Positions 33,139 through 39,876 of a stretch of 64,000 nucleotides of DNA are shown here, one piece after another. The position numbers and the translations under genes were made by a program. The notes beneath the pieces are model-generated. The model searched no databases and was not told where the DNA came from. It worked only from the letters and a program-made list of their open reading frames with translations. This DNA is from Cellulomonas sp. NS3 (GTDB lineage Bacteria; Actinomycetota; Actinomycetes; Actinomycetales; Cellulomonadaceae): the NCBI RefSeq assembly GCF_024757985.1, contig NZ_CP103289.1, positions 806,001-870,000 of the forward strand. The letters are read 5' to 3'. How positions within the stretch are numbered: position 1 is the stretch's first letter; every line of letters begins with the position of its first letter.

Positions 33139-33188
33139 GAAGGATGGGGGTCAACGCAGGCCTAGGCGTGCGTGTCTAGCCTCGTGGC

Positions 33189-33998
33189 ATGCATGTCAGA
33201 GAGGTGGAGCGTGCCGGCCGCGTGTACGACGTGGCGTACTTCGCCGACGGGCCGCCGTCGCCCGACGATGTCGCCGCCGTGGTGGATCGGCGGGTCTCGG
33301 GGATCTCGCTGGAGAGGGACGCGCTGGTCCGCGGGGTGCGGGGCCAACTCTCCTGGCTGCGCGACGTGACCGACCTCCGCTACCTGAGCATCAGCTCGCG
33401 GGGCGCCGTGAGCATCCCTCCCGAGGTCTTGCCTCGACTGGAGTGCCTCAGCTGGCACGGCCCATCCAGCCAGACCTTGACCACTAGCCAGATGCCGAGC
33501 CTCCGCGCCTTGGCGCTGAACCCGGCCCGCCGGCTCGTCGGAGATCTGCGATCGTGCCCGGACCTCGCCTGGCTCACCCTCGCCTACTTCGACCGCTCCG
33601 ACCTTGCCCTCGTCGACGGATGTGCCGGACTGACATCCCTCAAGCTCGCAGGCCGCCGGCAGATCCTTGGAGCCCATTGGTCCGAGCCGCCGGTGTCCCT
33701 GCAGGTGCTCATGCTGCAAGGTCTCTATCTGGCGAACCTCCCAGACTTCGGACCGAAGAGCGCGCTCCGGAACTTCCGTGCGGACTTCATCCAGCCGCTC
33801 GAGTCACCTCCCGCACTCGACCTGCGCATGCTGCGCGGCTGCGCGTCGTTGGAGTGGCTGGCGATCGAACGGCTGGGTGACCTGCACAACCTCGACGTCC
33901 TACGCGGCCTGACAGGTCTACGCGACGTCAAGGTGCGCGAGGGCCACTTCACCCCGACCGCCGTCCCTGGCGTGCCGCTCAGCATCCTGCCGGCGTAG
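33189..33998 (+). CDS. Leucine-rich-repeat protein
   Basis: A 269-residue protein with repeated leucine spacing typical of LRR solenoids: LRYLSISSRGAVSIPPEVLP, LRALALNPARRLVGDLRSCP, LAWLTLAYFDRSDLALVDGC, LTSLKLAGRRQ and LEWLAIERLGDLHNLDVLRG. The first 60 residues form a separate cap. No signal peptide is seen, so it is cytoplasmic. LRR proteins of this kind occur among immunity genes, and a binding role is the reasonable guess. It shares its segment with the 34-residue membrane ORF at 34107. Confidence 0.76.
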   Translation: MHVREVERAGRVYDVAYFADGPPSPDDVAAVVDRRVSGISLERDALVRGVRGQLSWLRDVTDLRYLSISSRGAVSIPPEVLPRLECLSWHGPSSQTLTTSQMPSLRALALNPARRLVGDLRSCPDLAWLTLAYFDRSDLALVDGCAGLTSLKLAGRRQILGAHWSEPPVSLQVLMLQGLYLANLPDFGPKSALRNFRADFIQPLESPPALDLRMLRGCASLEWLAIERLGDLHNLDVLRGLTGLRDVKVREGHFTPTAVPGVPLSILPA

Positions 33999-34106
33999 GG
34001 CAAGTTCGCCATGAGCTCTCTGAACAGTTCGACTGGAGGTCGCGTGCGACGAGCCACGGTCGTCGTCGCCGGCTCAGGCCGCTCAGGACTGAGCTAGCGT
34101 CTCGCC

Positions 34107-34211
34107 GTGACGCTCACTCAGGTGCTAGCCGTGGTCTGCGCCGCAGGCGGCGCGATCGGCATTGGCCTCGTGGGCGCATGGGTGATCGATCGCATCAGGC
34201 ACCACCCCTAG
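34107..34211 (+). CDS. 34-aa single-helix membrane mini-protein
   Basis: GTG at 34107 starts MTLTQVLAVVCAAGGAIGIG, continuing LVGAWVIDRIRHHP to a TAG at 34211. It is one hydrophobic helix with a basic end. A decayed homologue with one frameshift is present in both copies of segment B (27168-27273, 36629-36734), which shows that the frame is conserved between unlike cassettes and supports its being a real small gene. Toxin-like or regulatory roles are possible but unsupported. Confidence 0.55.
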   Translation: MTLTQVLAVVCAAGGAIGIGLVGAWVIDRIRHHP

Positions 34212-34227
34212 CTCGGCAGAGCCGGAA

Positions 34228-34263
34228 GTACATGCACTCAAACGATCGTTTAGGTGCATGTAC
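34228..34263. repeat. Cassette-boundary palindrome, copy 22 (symmetric form)
   Basis: Core AT with the long arm on both sides (GTACATGCAC left, GTGCATGTAC right), a 36-bp near-perfect palindrome. Left border of the second A-B unit. Confidence 0.9.
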
Positions 34264-34316
34264 TTCGGCGGGGTGGCCGGCGTCCGCGTGCACGTGACGT
34301 CGGTGAGACTGTGGAG

Positions 34317-34838
34317 ATGGTCCCGACCTCCGAGCTCAGCTTCGTCGTCGAGGTCGAGGACGACCCCCGCGGCTGGGTGATCGTGTCGCCGCTGATCGAC
34401 GGCGTGCACCTGTCCGATCTCGTCGAGCGGTTCGAGCTGGACCACGGCATGGCTCCCGCTGGTGGGTACGACGGGACGGCCGTGGCCGGCGAGTCCCCTC
34501 GAGCGTTCGCCCACGGTGGTGTGGACGCGGTGGAGCTGGCCCGCCACTTCCTTGGAGACCCGGCCGACACCACGAGCCGTGGCCGGCGGTGGCGCTTCGG
34601 CCGCTCCAGGAACACACGCGTGCGGCTCCTGGCCTGCGACGGCTGCTACGAGTCCGGCTGCTGGCCGGGGGAGATGATCGCCACCCGAGCTGACGGGGTC
34701 GTGGAGTGGGCCGCGTTCCGCAACCCGCACCGCCGCGACCGGGACTACGCGGGTTTCGGGCCGTTCCGCTTCGACGAGCAGCAGTCCCTCGCGGCGATCG
34801 GTGACCTACAGCGCGCGCTCCTCATGCACAGCGCCTGA
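34317..34838 (+). CDS. Cassette A protein, copy 2
   Basis: The 173-residue twin of the gene at 26574-27095, with substitutions at SPRAFAHGG and GCYESGCWPGE. The second change removes one cysteine of the Cys cluster, which would matter if that cluster binds metal. Upstream sequence is also duplicated, back to the palindrome core, so promoter and RBS travel with the gene. Confidence 0.75.
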   Translation: MVPTSELSFVVEVEDDPRGWVIVSPLIDGVHLSDLVERFELDHGMAPAGGYDGTAVAGESPRAFAHGGVDAVELARHFLGDPADTTSRGRRWRFGRSRNTRVRLLACDGCYESGCWPGEMIATRADGVVEWAAFRNPHRRDRDYAGFGPFRFDEQQSLAAIGDLQRALLMHSA

Positions 34839-34862
34839 ACGTCTGCGTCCGCTTACGCGACC

Positions 34863-34894
34863 CCGTACTTAAACGAACGTTTGAGTGCATGTAC
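34863..34894 (+). repeat. Cassette-boundary palindrome, copy 23
   Basis: Core AA. The left half equals copy 14; the right half (CGTTTGAGTGC) does not. Confidence 0.89.
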
Positions 34895-35049
34895 CCGTGC
34901 GACAAGGGCGTGCAGGGCCGCTCCGAGTGCTCTGATGACGAATCTGGTGACGGGCGCGCTCGGGCTCGATGGTCTGCTGCGGCCCTCGAGCAGCGCGGGG
35001 GACGTCGGCCTGCGGGGAGGCCTCGACGAGTTGTTGCGCGAGTACGCGG

Positions 35050-36516
35050 CTACGGTCCCAGAAGGGCGGTCTGTCCTGACCCCGAGAGAAGCACGCGGCC
35101 GTCGGGCAGGGGCTGCGCCCTGCCACCGTCGAGCGTGGAGGGGATGCGCCAGACCTGCTCGCCGGTCTCGACGTCGCGGGCGACGAGGAAGCTCTGGGCG
35201 TCCTCGCGCGACTGGGTGAGGACCACGCGTCCGTCGGTCACGATGCTGCCGCCGGACTCGGGAGCCAGCTGGTCGTGCTCCCAGACGGTCGCCCCGGTGC
35301 GATCGTCGACGGCGATGATCCGGTCCTGGTCCCGGAGGACGACGCGGCCGGCGAGCACGACGGGGCTGGCCCACGTGGGCCAGCTCCAGAGTTCGTCGCC
35401 GGTGCGTGAGTCGATCGCCATGATGCCGTCGTGCTCCGAGGGCTGGACGAGCAGCGTCCGCGCGGCGCTGCCGTCGTCGACGGCCGGGTGGATCGCGTGC
35501 GCTGCGGTCGTGAAGCGTCGCGTTCCGTCGCCGTCGGCCACGACGAGCTCGACGCGTTCGTCGATCGCGGAGGTGACCGCCGTCCCGCCGTCCGGCAGGG
35601 TGAACCTGTCGAGCTCAGGTGTGTCGGTGCCGCTGGCGGGGTCGGTCTCCTTGCCGGTCCGCAAGTCGAGCGTCACCGACACCTCACCCGCCTCCCAAGT
35701 CATCGTCTCGCTGCCCGAGTAGAGGCTCACGCCGCCGACCCGCCCGACGTGAGGACCGGTGTACTCCCAGGCCCGCTCACCGGTGCGCAACGACCATCGG
35801 CTCCCGACCAGCCGGCCCTGGCCGTCCAGACCCATCGTCACGACGCCGTCGTCGATCTCGGTCGGGTGGCCCGAGCCCGGAAGGACGAGGTGCCGCACCA
35901 GCGCACCGGAGACCGGGTCCAGGACGCTGATCTCGGACTGCGGCCCCGATGCCAGGCTCGTATCGGACCCGGTCAGGACGTTCGGGAAGCTCGCGCCCTC
36001 GAAGGGGATGGCGTCGAGGCACGCGAGGACCGCCGACCCGGGCTCCAGCACGTTCACCGGCCCCAGCCGCCGGCCGTCACGGGTGCCGCCGTCGTGGAGC
36101 ACGAACCAGCACCCGAAGGTGCCGCCCGCAGGGTGCTCCCAACGGGTCGCGCCGTCGTCGAGCCCGACACCGAGCACACCGCCACCCTGCCGGTCGTTCA
36201 GCACGAGGACGTCGCCGATGACGCCGACCACTCCCTCGCGCGGCGCGCGCCACACCTCCGACCACGGCACTGCGAGCGATCCGGTCAACCCTTCCGTCCG
36301 TGAGAGTCGGCTCGTCTCAGCGCGGTCTGCGCGCCACTCGACACCCGCGCCGACGACGAGCGCCAACACGACCACGCCGGCCACGACAGCCCAAGCGCGG
36401 CGCGGGACGAGGCGCACCAGCTCACGCCAGTCGGCGCCGCGCTCAGCGGGCGGCGTCACCGGGCCCCCGGCCTCCACGAGCTCGACGTCAACCTGTCCCT
36501 GCCCCGGCGCACGCAC
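35050..36516 (-). CDS. Membrane-anchored PQQ-like beta-propeller protein (cassette C)
   Basis: A 488-residue protein with one N-terminal membrane anchor (AWAVVAGVVVLALVVGAGVE, about residues 42-61) after a polar cytoplasmic leader. The outside part is a PQQ-like beta-propeller: repeated strands such as LVLNDRQGGGVLGVGLDDGA, SQTRTGDELWSWPTWASP-like (MAIDSRTGDELWSWPTWASP), VDDRTGATVWEHDQLAPE and RDVETGEQVWRIP. These are WD40/PQQ-type tGxxxW blades without clear PQQ ligands, so a protein-binding or scaffolding role is more likely than an enzyme. It is the only gene of segment C, the cassette inserted between A and B. Confidence 0.82.
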   Translation of the reverse strand: MRAPGQGQVDVELVEAGGPVTPPAERGADWRELVRLVPRRAWAVVAGVVVLALVVGAGVEWRADRAETSRLSRTEGLTGSLAVPWSEVWRAPREGVVGVIGDVLVLNDRQGGGVLGVGLDDGATRWEHPAGGTFGCWFVLHDGGTRDGRRLGPVNVLEPGSAVLACLDAIPFEGASFPNVLTGSDTSLASGPQSEISVLDPVSGALVRHLVLPGSGHPTEIDDGVVTMGLDGQGRLVGSRWSLRTGERAWEYTGPHVGRVGGVSLYSGSETMTWEAGEVSVTLDLRTGKETDPASGTDTPELDRFTLPDGGTAVTSAIDERVELVVADGDGTRRFTTAAHAIHPAVDDGSAARTLLVQPSEHDGIMAIDSRTGDELWSWPTWASPVVLAGRVVLRDQDRIIAVDDRTGATVWEHDQLAPESGGSIVTDGRVVLTQSREDAQSFLVARDVETGEQVWRIPSTLDGGRAQPLPDGRVLLSGSGQTALLGP

Positions 36517-36580
36517 GACGCGACGCTACCGCCACGCCCGAGACCGGACCGCAGTTTCTGTCCCTCTACGCGCCTGCACA

Positions 36581-36612
36581 GTGCAGTCAAACGAAGGTTT
36601 GAGTGCATGTAC
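36581..36612 (+). repeat. Cassette-boundary palindrome, copy 24
   Basis: Core AA followed by GG. The right half equals copy 14 apart from one base; the left half (GTGCAGTCAAACG) does not. Confidence 0.88.
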
Positions 36613-36628
36613 TCCTGGTCTCGTCGAG

Positions 36629-36734
36629 CTAGGGGCAGGACCTGTGTCGCTCGATGACCCAGGCGCCCACGAGGCCGAGCCCGATCGCGCCGCCTGGGGC
36701 GGAGAACTGCGGTCAGCACCTGGATGAGCGTCAC
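36629..36734 (-). pseudogene. Frameshifted 34-aa membrane mini-protein, copy 2
   Basis: Identical in structure to 27168-27273: GTG start at 36734, MTLIQVLTAVL, a one-base insertion, and AGGAIGLGLVGAWVIERHRS in the shifted frame, ending at 36629. Confidence 0.58.
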
Positions 36735-36779
36735 GCAAAGGACGTTTGCCCCAGCGAGCGTGCGCAGTAGCCACTGGCC

Positions 36780-37214
36780 TCAGAGAGGACGCGACCAGGG
36801 GCTTCCTTGCTCTGTGGTGAGGAATGTCGACAGCCACTCGTGGAAGTCGACCCGCCGCGGGAGGCCGGGTGGGCGGTGACCGAGGCGCTCGGCGTCCTTC
36901 CAGACTTGGCGATGCTCTGCGAGGGCGGTGAGCCAGGACTTTCGTGCGTCTAGAAGAAGGTCGACGGCCTGGACGACCTGCTCGGCGGTCCAGCCGGTGT
37001 CGCTGACGTTCAGCATGCTCCGGAGCCGGCTGCGTGTGTCGGCGAAGCCGAACGGGCTGAACTCGCCGATGCAGGAGTGCAGGCTCTGGACCCGGACGTT
37101 GAGCGGGAGGGATGTATCTAGCGCTCGCCTGGCTGAGTTGTTGAAGCTCAACGCGTCACTGCTGCGTAGCTCATGCCTCGAGGGCAGCCGAGTGAGGGGA
37201 GGGCGGCACACCAC
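36780..37214 (-). CDS. Cassette B protein, copy 2
   Basis: A roughly 144-residue twin of the gene at 27319-27753, from the equivalent GTG at 37214. Substitutions include QAVDLLLDARKSW in place of QAGDLLLDARRSW. No family is recognised. The reading frame has been kept in both copies, which favours a functional product. Confidence 0.6.
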   Translation of the reverse strand: MVCRPPLTRLPSRHELRSSDALSFNNSARRALDTSLPLNVRVQSLHSCIGEFSPFGFADTRSRLRSMLNVSDTGWTAEQVVQAVDLLLDARKSWLTALAEHRQVWKDAERLGHRPPGLPRRVDFHEWLSTFLTTEQGSPWSRPL

Positions 37215-37283
37215 ATCATCGGTGCGCGGGGCTCTCAGCCTGAGCGGATTGATGCCGCGCCGTGGAGTTCCGCTCGTCGCTCG

Positions 37284-37315
37284 GTGGACCTAAACGATCG
37301 TTTAGGTACGTGTCT
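37284..37315 (+). repeat. Cassette-boundary palindrome, copy 25
   Basis: Last (rightmost) copy, core AT; arms CCTAAACG and CGTTTAGG; tail degraded to CGTGTCT, as expected for an end site. Confidence 0.83.
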
Positions 37316-37435
37316 CGCGATCAGGCGCGTGCGTCGGAAGTGCGGTGTCCGGCGCTCCCGCCACGGCACGTACCGGTGGTCCGCGTGGGCCAGCGTCCTT
37401 GCGTCAGAGGTCGTCGTAGGTGGTGGCCTCATGGC

Positions 37436-38218
37436 TCAGGCCGGAGCCGCCAGCTGGACCGGTGGCGGCGCTGCGGCGACGTGCGCGTCGACCATGGCGG
37501 CGAAGAGCTGGGGATCCTGCCCCACCCAGGCGTGGCCGAGGCCTGGTACGACGCGCGCGGCGCCGCGGGGGAAGGCGGCGGCGATCGGAGTGAGGGACTG
37601 CAGGATCAGGGCGTGCTCGCGCTCACCGGCGACGGCGAGCACGCGGCTCGGCGATGCGGCGGCCGCTTCGGGCAACCGGTAGTCAAGGAGCTCGGCGCCG
37701 ACCCGTAGGTGGGTTCCGGGAGCCACCGTGCTGGCGGCGTGCACGTAGCCGTCGACGTCTGCGGGCGGCACTCCCAGGGTGCGGGCGTTGGCCCGGATCA
37801 GCGGTGGCCAACGCAGTAATGGTCCGGTCAGGCGACCGGCGACCCGCATCATGCGTGGGTTCGGGAACGGCAGCACGTTGACGCCGCTGACCACGGCGCC
37901 CGGGACGAGGTCTGGACGGGTGGCGGCGAGGTCGGCGGCCAGGTAACCGCCCAGCGACAATCCGATGACGTGCGCCTGGCTGCCGTGGGCGCGGGCCAGG
38001 ATCAGATCTGCTACCGCGGCGGCGGTGTCGGCCATCGACTCCCAGCGTCGCCGACTGCTGTCGCCGTGGCCGGGCAGGTCGACCACCAGCAGGTGCAGCC
38101 GGTTGCCGAGGAGGTCGACCACGCGCCGCCACATCCAGCCGCTGGTACCGGCACCGTGCAGCAGTGCCACGCTGGGCGCGGTGGCCGGGCCGGTTTCCTG
38201 GACCGAGAGCTGGATCAT
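37436..38218 (-). CDS. Alpha/beta-hydrolase
   Basis: A 260-residue alpha/beta-hydrolase. The oxyanion region is VALLHGAGTSGWMW, the nucleophile elbow HVIGLSLGGYLAADL contains Gly-Leu-Ser-Leu-Gly, and the C-terminal histidine lies in VPGLGHAWVGQDPQ. It would act on an ester, lactone or similar bond in the cytoplasm. ATG 38218 overlaps the stop of the upstream regulator by 4 bp, so the two are translationally coupled. Substrate unknown. It lies outside the palindrome array. Confidence 0.84.
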   Translation of the reverse strand: MIQLSVQETGPATAPSVALLHGAGTSGWMWRRVVDLLGNRLHLLVVDLPGHGDSSRRRWESMADTAAAVADLILARAHGSQAHVIGLSLGGYLAADLAATRPDLVPGAVVSGVNVLPFPNPRMMRVAGRLTGPLLRWPPLIRANARTLGVPPADVDGYVHAASTVAPGTHLRVGAELLDYRLPEAAAASPSRVLAVAGEREHALILQSLTPIAAAFPRGAARVVPGLGHAWVGQDPQLFAAMVDAHVAAAPPPVQLAAPA

Positions 38219-38772
38219 GCGTCGGCCCGCCGTCCGTCGACGGCCGGGAGCAGAACGGTGCTGAGGATCCGGCGCTTCCTGTCCGGTGCCGCGGGCAGCC
38301 GCAGCCGTGGTTCGAGCACTCGATGCATGTCCTCGAGCAGGTCCTGCAGCTCGGTGTCGGACAGGTGGAGCGCGGTCTGCCGGTAGCCCACCATGTCCCG
38401 CACGAGGTCGGCGTCGTCGCTTCCCGAGTACCGGTCGAAGTCGTCGAGCAGCGCGGAGACGAACGCGAGGAAGCCTTGCCGGTGCTCGTCGAGGGACAGG
38501 GCTGCGACCTGCTCGGCGCCGAGGGACCCGGCACCGGCTCGCAGTTGGTACGTGCGTTCCACGGCTCCGCGCACGCGCCGCTCGCCAACGACCTCCAGCA
38601 CCTGTGCCTCGGCCAGGACGGTGACCTGTCGGTACAGCGTCGCCGGCGGCACATCGGGCAGTGCAGCGTGCAGCGCAGCGGTCGTCAGCGCGCGCCCACC
38701 CAGGAAAGCCTGCACGATGCGCAGCCGTAGCGGGTGCAGAAGGACCTCGGCCACGCCCGGCATCGTTCTCAT
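38215..38772 (-). CDS. ArsR-type winged-helix regulator
   Basis: A 185-residue regulator. The DNA-binding part reads EVLLHPLRLRIVQAFLGGRA, then LPDVPPATLYRQVTVLAEAQ and VGERRVRGAVERTYQLR; the rest is a helical domain with DDADLVRDMVGYRQTALHLS. ATG 38772 is preferred, with an in-frame ATG at 38790. Upstream lies an AT-rich stretch with near-palindromic GATATCACGATCGATAATC (38780-38798), a likely promoter or operator. It is coupled to the hydrolase gene and probably autoregulates the pair. Confidence 0.78.
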   Translation of the reverse strand: MRTMPGVAEVLLHPLRLRIVQAFLGGRALTTAALHAALPDVPPATLYRQVTVLAEAQVLEVVGERRVRGAVERTYQLRAGAGSLGAEQVAALSLDEHRQGFLAFVSALLDDFDRYSGSDDADLVRDMVGYRQTALHLSDTELQDLLEDMHRVLEPRLRLPAAPDRKRRILSTVLLPAVDGRRADA

Positions 38773-39053
38773 GGATGCGAACGATATCACGATCGATAAT
38801 CAACTTACGCTTCAGCCGCTCACCGGGCGCGATGCGCTGAGACCTGCCGCGGAGGCTGCGCCGCGCCGGGACCGAGCCGGCTCGTGGTTGAGGGGCGGCA
38901 AGCCCGATGGCCCACGTCACGGCGCACTCGATTAGCCGACTTCGGACGGTCGAACCGGTCACCGTCCTTCGCAGCCTCAACTGTTCAAAAGTCGCGTACC
39001 TTTCCCGCGGCCGGTTGAGGGCTGGGCGAATGAGTTGTGTGACAGGTCGGAGG

Positions 39054-39632
39054 TCAGCTCGCCGGGGCGATGTGAGTCGGCTCGGTGGCCTGTAGCGCCC
39101 GGTAGACCGTGGCGCGGGAGACGGCGAAGGTTCGCACGAGGTCGGTAATGCTCTCCCCGCCGTCGCGTAGCGCGCGGACCTGACGTGCTTGGGCGGGGGA
39201 CAGGCGTGGGGGCCTGCCGGTGTGCCGGCCGCGGGCGCGCGCGGCAGCGCGGGCTGCGGCCGCGCGCTCGTGCATGAGCTCGCGCTCGTACTCGGCGAGC
39301 GCCCCGAAGATGCCGGCGAGCATGCGTCCGGTGGGGGTGGCGTAGTCGATGCCCTCCCGCAGGGACCGCAGCAGGACGCCGGCGGCCGTCAGGGCTTCGA
39401 TCGTTCGGATGACTCCGGACAGGGATCGCCCGAGACGGTCGAGCGCGACCACCACAATCGTGTCGCCGGCCCGGGCGTAGTCCAGCAGCGCGGCGAGCCC
39501 GGGCCGGGACTCACTCGCCCCCGACATGGTGTCGGTGAAGATCCGCTCGCACCCCGCCGCGGTCAACGCGTCGCGCTGGGCCTCGAGGTTCTGGTGGTCG
39601 GTGCTGATCCGGGCGTAGCCGATGAGCGTCAC
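39054..39632 (-). CDS. Small serine recombinase (resolvase/invertase family)
   Basis: A 192-residue recombinase. The catalytic serine lies in LIGYARISTDHQNLEAQRDA, and the conserved arginines in VVVALDRLGRSLSGVIRTIE. The E-helix region is RMLAGIFGALAEYERELMHE, followed by a C-terminal Hin-type HTH (GESITDLVRTFAVSRATVYR). Such enzymes cut both strands at the central 2 bp of a short inverted-repeat site. It is the recombinase gene nearest the palindrome array (1.7 kb from copy 25), whose sites have that architecture, so it is a candidate cassette recombinase. Alternatively it is a resolvase left by a Tn3-type transposon. GTG start at 39632. Confidence 0.88.
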   Translation of the reverse strand: MTLIGYARISTDHQNLEAQRDALTAAGCERIFTDTMSGASESRPGLAALLDYARAGDTIVVVALDRLGRSLSGVIRTIEALTAAGVLLRSLREGIDYATPTGRMLAGIFGALAEYERELMHERAAAARAAARARGRHTGRPPRLSPAQARQVRALRDGGESITDLVRTFAVSRATVYRALQATEPTHIAPAS

Positions 39633-39876
39633 CCGCGGATCGTCTCAGAAGTCGACGCGTACCACGCCGCCGACACGCATCGTTTCGAACCGACTTGTGA
39701 GACGGGATGCCACGCGTGGCGCTGTGCGCCAAGACGTCGCAGTGAAGGGTGTCTCACTTCCAAGGAAACGAGACGGTCACTTCCGCGCTCCGGTGCAGCG
39801 TCCAACTCGTCGAGGAGTGGACGCGCCTTTGGGCGGGATCGGTTTTACGGTGGCGGCGCCGCTCTCGTAACTGCGT

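Larger units (their letters stand above)
34246..37297 (+). repeat. Duplicated A-B cassette pair, second copy, interrupted by C
   Basis: A (to copy 23) and B (copy 24 to copy 25) match 26503-27836 at about 99%. Segment C (34878-36593) is inserted exactly at the AA core between them. Confidence 0.9.
4808..37315. other. Integron-like cassette array bounded by 25 palindromic sites
   Basis: Twenty-five copies of a 32-36 bp palindrome occur here and nowhere else in the window. Consensus: left arm GTGYACYYAAACG, core AA or AT, right arm CGTTTRRGTRCATGTAC. They delimit 24 segments. Every recognised gene lies wholly inside one segment and no gene crosses a site. Flanking sequence shows no conservation beyond the site. 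Two segments are duplicated with joints at the site centre. Most sites share one orientation; copies 19 and 21 are inverted, and copies 5 and 22 are symmetric. Gene orientation inside segments is mixed, so there is no sign of a single common promoter. The reading as a site-specifically recombining cassette array is inference. Confidence 0.8.

Noticed and set aside
4808-37315. CRISPR array, because of many near-identical palindromic repeats in one locus
   Set aside because: Spacing ranges from about 250 bp to 8.6 kb with genes between; there are no uniform 30-40 bp spacers and no cas genes.
4808-37315. Classical integron attC sites
   Set aside because: The sites are too short, the ends do not match RYYYAAC/GTTRRRY, there is no imperfect bulged stem with unpaired bases, and no IntI-type tyrosine recombinase is in the window.
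4808-37315. Palindromes as intrinsic terminators of the cassette genes
   Set aside because: No T-tract follows, they lie at 5' as well as 3' sides of genes, and some cassettes have separate hairpin terminators. A side role in termination is not excluded.
4808-37315. Recurring peptides such as MYSNDRLSTP or CTQTFV at the edge of many frames
   Set aside because: They are only the palindrome translated; the sites are open in most frames, so frames run through them by chance. They are not conserved gene ends.
4808-37315. Xer/dif-type modules (pdif)
   Set aside because: The arms do not match dif half-sites, and the junction evidence points to a 2-bp core, not the 6-8 bp spacer of tyrosine recombinases.
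39633-39876. Tn3-type terminal inverted repeat next to the first recombinase (CGTCTCAGAAGTCGACG near 39642)
   Set aside because: Suggestive of a Tn3-family end, but no second end and no Tn3 transposase is visible, so it is not reported as an element.
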